Origin: Candidatus Bathyarchaeota archaeon
GTDB lineage: Archaea; Thermoproteota; Bathyarchaeia; Bathyarchaeales; UBA233
Assembly: GCA_029907045.1 (NCBI GenBank)
Contig: JARYMR010000038.1
Coordinates: forward strand, 1 to 11,324
Length of the DNA: 11,324 nt
Direction of reading: 5' to 3'
Within the stretch, counting starts at the first letter, position 1; each line of letters begins with the position of its first letter. A program made the position numbers and the translations under genes. Of the stretch, positions 6,622 to 11,324 are shown piece by piece. The notes under the pieces were generated by a model. The model had not been told where the DNA came from and did no database searches. It worked only from the letters and a program-made list of their open reading frames with translations.

Positions 6622-6942
6622 ATGGGTGGAAAAAAGAAGCTTAGCTTAAAACAGATGGAGCGCATGCAGCTTAGGAAAGATACTGAAGAGAAAAGGAAAA
6701 AGGAAAAAGAAGCTGGGCCCAAAGAAAAGAAGCCTTCTGGAATAATTCCACCAAACCCAAAAAGCGAAAAGATTGTCGGCGAATTAAAGAAGATGAATGC
6801 TTTAACACCTTATACTGTTGCTTCACGCTTCAATTTGCGAATAAGCGCTGCAAAGGAACTATTAGAACAGTTGGAGGATGAGGGTATAGTTCAGCTTGTC
6901 TCTGGAAGCCACAACATCAAAATATACAAACCAATAAGCTGA
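6622..6942 (+). CDS. rps25e: Small ribosomal subunit protein eS25
   Basis: A 106-residue eS25 (S25e) protein of the 30S subunit. The N-terminal third is a lysine/glutamate-rich extension (QMERMQLRKDTEEKRKKEKE) that contacts rRNA. The rest is the winged-helix domain seen in eS25 structures (IIPPNPKSEKIVGEL, then TPYTVASRFNLRISAAKELL, then GIVQLVSGSHNIKIY). The start is set at ATG 6622 because the family begins MGGKKK and a GGAAG motif precedes it; the upstream in-frame ATG at 6607 lacks an SD. It sits 55 nt after the Tes-family stop with no clear TATA box, so it may share that transcript. eS25 is a marker against a euryarchaeal origin. Confidence 0.92.
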   Translation: MGGKKKLSLKQMERMQLRKDTEEKRKKEKEAGPKEKKPSGIIPPNPKSEKIVGELKKMNALTPYTVASRFNLRISAAKELLEQLEDEGIVQLVSGSHNIKIYKPIS

Positions 6943-6944
6943 AC

Positions 6945-6967
6945 TTTTAGTTTATTCTTTTCTCCCT
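6945..6967 (+). terminator. T-rich tract after eS25
   Basis: The sequence after the eS25 stop is dominated by T and C (CTTTTAGTTTATTCTTTTCT). It is likely a transcription end or pause for the Tes-eS25 unit. It may equally be the promoter-proximal part of the next gene; no strong TATA is seen. Confidence 0.3.
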
Positions 6968-7002
6968 TAATCTCTCATTGACCGTTGGAGTTTGGAATTT
7001 CG

Positions 7003-7485
7003 ATGGAGACTTTTCCAGAAAGAGTGTACACTCATGAAGAGGTTAAGAAGGCAAAAGAATTTGTCGATAAGGGTTATAGACATCGTTTGAGAATTAAGGG
7101 AGATGCCGTTTTTAATGAAAAAGTGCGTCAAGCCCTTAAACTTGTTAAAACGGCTGGTTACTACGATTTTTTAAGGACATATATTCGTTGTATTGTTGAG
7201 ATTGATGGTTTGACACAACTTCGGGAATCAGAAGCCTCTATATGGGCGAATAAATATGCTGTAGAGAATCCCGTTGACGCTGCAAGTTTGTTTGTGCAAA
7301 AGGCGCACCACATGCGAGAATATCTTGAAGGCAAACTTTACTATGGTGGCATGGCTGAGAAACGTTCCGTTGAAGCGCGCATGGAATTTCTTAAAAGGTT
7401 GATGGAGAAAAGCCGAAAGAAAGATGTTAGGAATGAGTGTGAGAAGCTTCTAAAAATTTGGAATGAAAGCTTCCTTGTTTATTAA
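7003..7485 (+). CDS. Conserved-looking hypothetical protein, helical, 160 residues
   Basis: I do not recognise this protein. The start ATG 7003 is preferred over the in-frame TTG at 6985, because GGAG/TTTGGA sequences precede it. The product is basic and mostly helical, without membrane segments or cysteine motifs. There is an N-terminal stretch with THEEVKKAKEFVDKGYRHRL, a basic loop (RIKGDAVF), then helices containing KLVKTAGYYDFLRTYIRCIV, a DGLTQLRESEASIWANKYA segment and a charged C-terminal helix (residues 125-150). Conserved-type aromatic and Arg/His clusters (YYDFLRTY, AHHMREYL, YYGG) suggest a specific binding protein, perhaps for nucleic acid, but this is only a guess. It lies 60 nt after eS25 on the same strand, so ribosome-linked expression is possible. 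Its stop codon shares the TTAA palindrome at 7482-7485 with the stop of the converging gene. Confidence 0.72.
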   Translation: METFPERVYTHEEVKKAKEFVDKGYRHRLRIKGDAVFNEKVRQALKLVKTAGYYDFLRTYIRCIVEIDGLTQLRESEASIWANKYAVENPVDAASLFVQKAHHMREYLEGKLYYGGMAEKRSVEARMEFLKRLMEKSRKKDVRNECEKLLKIWNESFLVY

Positions 7486-7868
7486 AAAGATTCAACTCTA
7501 ATTTTGGTTCCACTCTTCACTTGCTTAAATAATTCAAGATTTTTGGTGACTTTGCCCAAAACATTAACGGGACTGTATGGCTGTGATTCTCCATAGAATA
7601 CGCATATGGCGCTTCCCATGGGCCAAAAGGCTATTGTCCCTTTTTCTACGGTGCTTTTTGCTTTTTCTTCTCCCATTTTTATTGGTGTTTCAAAATATAC
7701 TTCTTCCTTCCATAGGGCTGCTCTGCCTTCTATTGGAAGCTTTCTAACAAGCATGTCTACCGTTCTTGGCGCCAAAAAGCGAACAAGCTCTCCTTCTGCC
7801 TCTCCCAATCCTTCAACTATAAATTTTATTTTTACACGTGAAATTTCCTGTTCTTCGCTGCTCACCAT
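7482..7868 (-). CDS. Cyclophilin-like fold protein (TM1367/DUF369 type)
   Basis: A 128-residue beta-rich protein matching the cyclophilin-like family represented by Thermotoga TM1367. Diagnostic stretches are FLAPRTVDMLVRKLP (residues 31-45), GRAALWKEEVYFETP (48-62), the GTIAFWPMGSAICVFYG core (77-93) and SPVNVLGKV (99-107). Although folded like cyclophilin, members of this family lack the usual prolyl-isomerase active site, and no biochemical function is established. The ATG start overlaps the stop of the upstream cDPGS-family gene in ATGGTGA (7862-7868), so translation is very probably coupled. This is the best clue to its function: it should act with, or be made in proportion to, that nucleotide-binding protein. 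The first 10 residues are polar and poorly conserved in appearance. Confidence 0.82.
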   Translation of the reverse strand: MVSSEEQEISRVKIKFIVEGLGEAEGELVRFLAPRTVDMLVRKLPIEGRAALWKEEVYFETPIKMGEEKAKSTVEKGTIAFWPMGSAICVFYGESQPYSPVNVLGKVTKNLELFKQVKSGTKIRVESF

Positions 7869-9193
7869 TTTCCGCCTCTTTTTAGGAATTCTTCCAATAT
7901 CTGTTCAAGCGAAATTGGACCCAAAACTTGAAGCTCATACTTCACTCTTACCGTCGGCTTGCTTAACGTCATAACTCTTCTTAGATCTACAGGTGTTCCT
8001 ATCACCACAACATCGCAGGGTGTTCGGTCAATGGTTTCTTTAAGCTCAGCTATTTGTTTCTCTCCATAACCCAACGCTGGAAGGAGTTTTCCTAGATGAG
8101 TATAAGTCTTATAGGCTTCTTTTATTGAACCTACCGCATAAGGTCTCGGGTCAACAATTTCGCTTGCCCCAGACTTTTGCGCCATTATTGTTCCAGCTCC
8201 ATAAGGCATGTTTCCATGCGTCAAAGTAGGGCCATCTTCAATTACTAGGGCACGTTTTCCCTTAATCAGTTCGGGATTATCAGCTGTTAACGGCGAGGCT
8301 GCTTCCAAAATTAGAGCGTTAGGATTAACCTTATTTATGTTCTCTTTAACCTTTTCCACGTTTTCCGGCTGTGCCGTGTCAACCTTGTTTATTATTACGA
8401 CATTTGCCATTCGCAAATTAGCCTCTCCAGGATGATAAGTCAGTTCGTGTCCTGCTCGATGAGGGTCTGCTACGACTATGTGTAAGTCTGGTTTGTAGAA
8501 TGGTATGTCATTGTTGCCTCCATCCCAAACGATGATGTCTGCTTCCTTTTCAGTTTCATGCAAAATCTTTTCGTAGTCAACGCCTGCGTAAACAATTATG
8601 CCATTGTCAATATGGGGTTCATATTCCTCTCTTTCCTCGATGGTACATTGGTATTTGTCCAAATCTTCGTAGGAGGCGAATCTTTGGCAAATCTGCTTTG
8701 TTAAGTCGCCGTAGGGCATCGGGTGTCTAATGGCGACAACCCTTAAACTCTTGTTTTTCAGAATTTTTGCAACTTGCCTTGAAGTTTGACTTTTTCCAGA
8801 ACCTGTTCTGACAGCGCCCACAGAAACAACTGGAACTTTTGCTTTCAACATTGTCGTCTTGGGTCCCATCAAGCGGAAATCTGCCCCATTTGACAATGCT
8901 ATAGACGCTTTATGCATGACATATTCGTGGGAGACATCACTGTACGCGAAAACCACTTCATCAACATCATATTCTTTTATTAATGTAGGCAGTTCTTCTT
9001 CTGGGTAAATGGGTATTCCTTTAGGATAGTTGGAACCTGCGAGTTCAGAGGGATATGTTCTGCCTTCGATGCCTGGAATCTGTGTGGCTGTGAAGGCGAC
9101 TACCTCGTAAGCATCGTTATTTCTGAAGTAAACGTTAAAGTTATGGAAGTCTCTACCCGCCGCTCCCATTATAATAACCTTAACTTTCTTCAT
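7862..9193 (-). CDS. Cyclic 2,3-diphosphoglycerate synthase family P-loop protein
   Basis: A 443-residue protein of the family named after cyclic 2,3-diphosphoglycerate synthetase of Methanothermus, which closes 2,3-diphosphoglycerate to the cyclic anhydride with ATP. Residues 1-115 form a Rossmann-like domain (VKVIIMGAAGRDFHNFN, then DVDEVVFAYSDVSHEYV). Residues 122-145 contain the P-loop (GAVRTGSGKSQTSR), followed by WDGGNNDIPF (223-232) as a Walker B-type segment and an INKVD motif (268-272) like the G4 of GTPases. Conserved-type HPMPYGDL (157-164), HPGEANLRMANV and ALVIEDGPTLTHG (315-327) follow. The length agrees with the family. The family occurs in many archaea and bacteria not known to make cyclic 2,3-DPG, so that activity is uncertain here; a GTPase or other ligase role is possible. 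It starts at ATG 9193 with AGGGGAT 7 nt upstream and overlaps the cyclophilin-like gene by 7 nt. Confidence 0.85.
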   Translation of the reverse strand: MKKVKVIIMGAAGRDFHNFNVYFRNNDAYEVVAFTATQIPGIEGRTYPSELAGSNYPKGIPIYPEEELPTLIKEYDVDEVVFAYSDVSHEYVMHKASIALSNGADFRLMGPKTTMLKAKVPVVSVGAVRTGSGKSQTSRQVAKILKNKSLRVVAIRHPMPYGDLTKQICQRFASYEDLDKYQCTIEEREEYEPHIDNGIIVYAGVDYEKILHETEKEADIIVWDGGNNDIPFYKPDLHIVVADPHRAGHELTYHPGEANLRMANVVIINKVDTAQPENVEKVKENINKVNPNALILEAASPLTADNPELIKGKRALVIEDGPTLTHGNMPYGAGTIMAQKSGASEIVDPRPYAVGSIKEAYKTYTHLGKLLPALGYGEKQIAELKETIDRTPCDVVVIGTPVDLRRVMTLSKPTVRVKYELQVLGPISLEQILEEFLKRGGKW

Positions 9194-9200
9194 AACACTA

Positions 9201-9262
9201 ATCCCCTTATGAGAACTTTAACAAGAGGGTTCAATACTACCTAAATCATTCCATATAAACTT
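9201..9262 (-). promoter_or_regulatory. Promoter and SD of the cDPGS-family operon
   Basis: On the minus strand AGTTTATATGG (9251-9261) is a good archaeal TATA box, placing the transcript start near 9225-9230. The SD AGGGGAT (9201-9207) is 7 nt from the ATG. The two-gene unit (cDPGS-family and cyclophilin-like) is thus separate from the aminotransferase gene upstream. Confidence 0.6.
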
Positions 9263-9275
9263 TAACATGTAAAAC

Positions 9276-10379
9276 CTATCCTATCAAACGTAAAACTGTT
9301 TCACCTATAAAATTTATCTGCTCTGCTGTAACGCTTGGGTGAACTGGTAATGAGAAAACTTGTTCTGCAGCCTTTTCTGTTTCTGGGAGTTGGCTTTTTC
9401 CAAATTTTTTGTAGAATGGCATTAAGTGTATTGGATTGGAATAGTAAACCTCTGCGCCAATTCCCTTCCTTTTTAGTTCTTCAACAACCTTGTCCCTTTC
9501 TTTCCTTTTTGCTTTTTTCAATCTAACCGTGAAGAGATACCAACTATGCTTATACCCCTTTGGTTCTTTTGGCAATGCCAACTCTTTTGCACCTTTTAGT
9601 TTCTTTGCAAGTCTTTCCGCATTTTCTCTTCTTTTCGCCAAAAATTTTGGCAATTTTTCAAGCTGAGCATAGCCTAGGGCTGCTTCTATTTCTGGCATGC
9701 GATAATTGTATCCCAACATTATGGACTTATACTTCTCTACTTCGCCATGACTTCTCATAAGGCGAATTTTCTCTGCCAATTCCTCATCGTTGGTTGTTAT
9801 CATTCCACCTTCGCCAGTCGTCATGTTCTTGCTTGCGTAAAAGCTCCAACATGCAACATCTGCATAAGCTCCTGGGTGTTTTCCCATGTAATGTGTGCCA
9901 TGGGCTTGAGCCGCGTCCTCAACAATTTTTAATCCATGTTTTTCGGCAATTTCTTTTATGGGCTTCATGTCAGCTGATAAACCATAAAGGTCTACAGGTA
10001 CTATAGCCTTAGTCCTTTTTGTTATGGCTTCTTCAATTTTTTCTGTAGAAATGTTGTATGTTTCTGAGTTTATGTCCACAAAGACTGGTTTAGCCCCAAC
10101 CATAACTATAGTTTCCGCTGTGGCTACGAAAGTGAAGCTTGGAAGAATAACCTCGTCGCCTGGTTTTACACCTGCTGCCGCCAATGCCAAGTGTAAGGCT
10201 GCGGTTCCAGAGTTCACAGCTATCGCTTCCTTTGCTCCTACAAACTTTGCATAGGCTTTCTCAAACTGTGTAACCATTGGACCAGCGCCAAGTCCATGAG
10301 TTAAAATCCCACTTTTCAAAACCTTAAAGACAGCATCAATTTCCTCTTTTCCGATTTGTGGAGCATTAATCGGAATCAT
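9276..10379 (-). CDS. DegT/DnrJ/EryC1/StrS family PLP aminotransferase
   Basis: A complete 367-residue member of the DegT family, which mostly transaminates keto-sugars on nucleotide carriers (e.g. perosamine or bacillosamine-type sugars) for glycans. Visible motifs are an N-terminal IPINAPQIGKEE, NSGTAALHLAL (56-66) at the cofactor phosphate, LPSFTFVATAE (79-89), VEDAAQAHG with Asp155 at the pyridine nitrogen, and SFYASKNMTTGEGGM with Schiff-base Lys184. The C-terminal half has SHGEVEKY, LGYNYRMPEIEAALG and HPSVT. All catalytic residues are present. The sugar substrate is not predictable, and no other sugar-nucleotide genes are nearby. That is slightly unusual, as such genes often cluster with glycosyltransferases. 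It has its own promoter with a perfect dyad. ATG 10379 is preceded by GAAGGTT. Confidence 0.93.
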   Translation of the reverse strand: MIPINAPQIGKEEIDAVFKVLKSGILTHGLGAGPMVTQFEKAYAKFVGAKEAIAVNSGTAALHLALAAAGVKPGDEVILPSFTFVATAETIVMVGAKPVFVDINSETYNISTEKIEEAITKRTKAIVPVDLYGLSADMKPIKEIAEKHGLKIVEDAAQAHGTHYMGKHPGAYADVACWSFYASKNMTTGEGGMITTNDEELAEKIRLMRSHGEVEKYKSIMLGYNYRMPEIEAALGYAQLEKLPKFLAKRRENAERLAKKLKGAKELALPKEPKGYKHSWYLFTVRLKKAKRKERDKVVEELKRKGIGAEVYYSNPIHLMPFYKKFGKSQLPETEKAAEQVFSLPVHPSVTAEQINFIGETVLRLIG

Positions 10380-10399
10380 AATTTAACCTTCAAGCTATT

Positions 10400-10422
10400 A
10401 TGCTGTTCAGCATTAAATAACT
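10400..10422 (-). promoter_or_regulatory. TATA box plus perfect dyad upstream of the DegT-family gene
   Basis: ATGCTG-TT-CAGCAT (10400-10413) is a perfect 6-bp inverted repeat directly abutting the minus-strand TATA-like AAGTTATTTAAT (10411-10422). The dyad lies between the TATA box and the predicted transcript start (about 10390), a classic position for an archaeal repressor operator. The leader would be only about 12 nt long. Confidence 0.5.
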
Positions 10423-10463
10423 TGTGTGTTTAAACAATTTGGGTTGCAAATGAAAGTTGAGGG

Positions 10464-11087
10464 TTAGTGAATTTGAAAGTTGTTTAAACTTTTTATTCTG
10501 TTTAAGAATTCCTCCATTTCTTTTTCTACTTCTTCCTTTCTTTTCGTTAGAAACTGTAATTCTTCAGATATTTCTTCCAACCATTCCTTAATGGCTAAGT
10601 TACATTCTTCTCTAGTCATTTTTGCAAGATATTTGGAAACATCTTGTGGAGCATGTTTCCTTAATTTGTTAAGGGGACAATTTATTTTTTGAAATTTTGA
10701 AAAGGAGAAAAAGTGTCTCGTGGAGCGTGGGTTCATGAGGTGTCCACTAAGCCCCGCTGAGATGACTTTCTCAACTCTTATTTCTTCATCATGATTGTAT
10801 ATGTAACGGTGAATCCTTCTCCTTCCGACGCGGATTTTTGGGTTTTGGAAAGCATCGACAAGTATTACTGGTATTAGCGTATAACCGAGGCTTTTTAGTG
10901 CAAGCCATCGATGCATTCCATCCAATATGACATGGGTCTTTTCGTCTGCAATTATTGGATACCTTAGCAAGCCATCTCTAAGAATTTCTTGTTTCAGGAG
11001 TTCCAAATATAGTGGAGAGCCTTTTTCGTGAGGTTTTAAAGAGTTTATTGGAAGAAAAACAATTTTGAACTCTTGTTTTTCCGTCAT
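10464..11087 (-). CDS. serK: SerK-type serine kinase (ParB/Srx-fold family)
   Basis: A 207-residue ParB-N-terminal-fold protein that best matches the archaeal free-serine kinase SerK, which makes O-phospho-L-serine from serine, using ADP in the Thermococcus enzyme. Shared signatures are SLKPHE with the catalytic-type Glu21, ILDGMHRW (54-61; family DGHHRW, with one His replaced by Met58) and NPRSTRH (119-125; Thermococcus SPKTTRH), which binds the serine side. It is shorter than Thermococcus SerK (about 240), lacks a central insert, and carries a charged coiled-coil C-terminus (about 170-200, TKRKEEVEKEMEE). There is no HTH domain, so a ParB partition role is unlikely. The start is set at ATG 11087, not the ATG at 11138, because the latter lies inside the upstream trpB2 gene; the chosen start is 10 nt after the trpB2 stop. 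The pairing suggests phosphoserine supply to TrpB2. Confidence 0.75.
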   Translation of the reverse strand: MTEKQEFKIVFLPINSLKPHEKGSPLYLELLKQEILRDGLLRYPIIADEKTHVILDGMHRWLALKSLGYTLIPVILVDAFQNPKIRVGRRRIHRYIYNHDEEIRVEKVISAGLSGHLMNPRSTRHFFSFSKFQKINCPLNKLRKHAPQDVSKYLAKMTREECNLAIKEWLEEISEELQFLTKRKEEVEKEMEEFLNRIKSLNNFQIH

Positions 11088-11097
11088 CTTCTTTACC

Positions 11098-11324
11098 TTA
11101 ATAGCTGAATGTTGGAATTTCAATTTTTTCTGGCTCATAATCTACAAGTTTGCCGCTGAGGAACTGTTCATAAGCTGTTAAGTCAAGTAAGCCATGTCCG
11201 CTGTAATTCATTGCGATTACTTTTTTCTCGCCCATTTTCTTGCATCTTAATGCCTCATCAATTACATATTTTAGGCTGTGGGCGGTTTCTGGGGCTATTA
11301 TTAATCCTTCTGTTTGGGCTAAAA
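11098..11324 (-). CDS. trpB2: Tryptophan synthase beta chain, TrpB2 type (C-terminal end only)
   Basis: Only the last 74 residues are in the window; the gene continues beyond base 11324. The end shows the beta-chain motif [13 protein letters not shown] (residues 5-17 of the fragment) and the PLP-contacting [17 protein letters not shown] (39-55). The SGHG..DL form, in place of SGRGDKD, and the C-terminal tail after it mark it as TrpB2, not TrpB1. TrpB2 condenses indole with serine or, as reported for TrpB2 enzymes, O-phospho-L-serine, giving tryptophan. The end of the frame (TAA at 11098-11100) is followed 10 nt later by the SerK-type gene, so both are probably on one transcript. Whether TrpA or TrpB1 is encoded nearby cannot be seen. 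Confidence 0.85.
   Translation of the reverse strand, partial: LAQTEGLIIAPETAHSLKYVIDEALRCKKMGEKKVIAMNYSGHGLLDLTAYEQFLSGKLVDYEPEKIEIPTFSY

Noticed and set aside
10428..10489. Two copies of GTTTAAAC (10428-10435 and 10482-10489) as a regulator site pair
   Set aside because: The second copy is inside the serK coding end, and AT-rich 8-mers like this arise easily by chance in this sequence.
10464..11138. Chromosome or plasmid partition ParB protein, with a start at 11138
   Set aside because: The fold is ParB-like, but KPHE and TRH match SerK, there is no HTH or dimer domain, and no parA is next to it. The start at 11138 lies inside the trpB2 frame, and the ATG at 11087 fits the family start and operon spacing.

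Overview
The window comes from an archaeal chromosome, most likely a TACK-lineage archaeon close to Bathyarchaeia or Nitrososphaeria. The evidence is a minimal tail-less archaeal histone, ribosomal proteins eS17 and eS25 (eS25 is known from TACK and Asgard archaea and is missing from Euryarchaeota), a TrmB-family regulator, and a radical-SAM protein of the tetraether lipid synthase (Tes) family. The DNA is AT-rich. Genes are short-spaced on both strands, with TATA-like boxes 20-30 nt ahead of inferred transcript starts, purine-rich Shine-Dalgarno (SD) sites, frequent GTG/TTG starts and T-rich 3' tails. I see no tRNA, rRNA, CRISPR array, transposon or phage gene. It reads as core chromosome, not a mobile island.

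Layout. 1-1972 (+): the 3' part of a D-2-hydroxyacid dehydrogenase of glyoxylate/hydroxypyruvate reductase type, then a class I aminotransferase with its own promoter. 1979-2628 (-): ribosomal protein eS17 followed by a small all-helical protein of unknown role. 2629-3009: the only intergenic gap over 300 nt, holding the eS17 leader, AT-rich dyads and a doubtful 37-codon ORF. 3010-3795 (-): a TatD-type metal-dependent hydrolase. 3954-4175 (+): histone. 4226-4999 (-) and 5076-6566 (+): a TrmB-like regulator divergent from the Tes-family enzyme, sharing one short promoter region. 6622-7485 (+): ribosomal protein eS25 and an unrecognised 160-residue protein. 7482-9193 (-): a cyclic-2,3-diphosphoglycerate-synthase-family nucleotide-binding protein whose stop codon overlaps the start of a cyclophilin-fold protein (TM1367/DUF369 type). 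9276-10379 (-): a DegT-family PLP aminotransferase with a perfect dyad beside its TATA box. 10464-11324 (-): the C-terminal end of a TrpB2-type tryptophan synthase beta chain followed 10 nt later by a SerK-type (ParB-fold) serine kinase.

How genes may work together. The most suggestive pair is trpB2-serK. SerK-family enzymes make O-phospho-L-serine from serine, and TrpB2 enzymes have been reported to use O-phospho-L-serine instead of serine to make tryptophan. The gene pair may therefore be a serine-to-tryptophan module through phosphoserine. The second is the TrmB-like regulator divergent from the Tes-family gene, which may be a control point for membrane-spanning lipid synthesis. The third is the translationally coupled cDPGS-family/cyclophilin-fold pair, whose physiological role is open.
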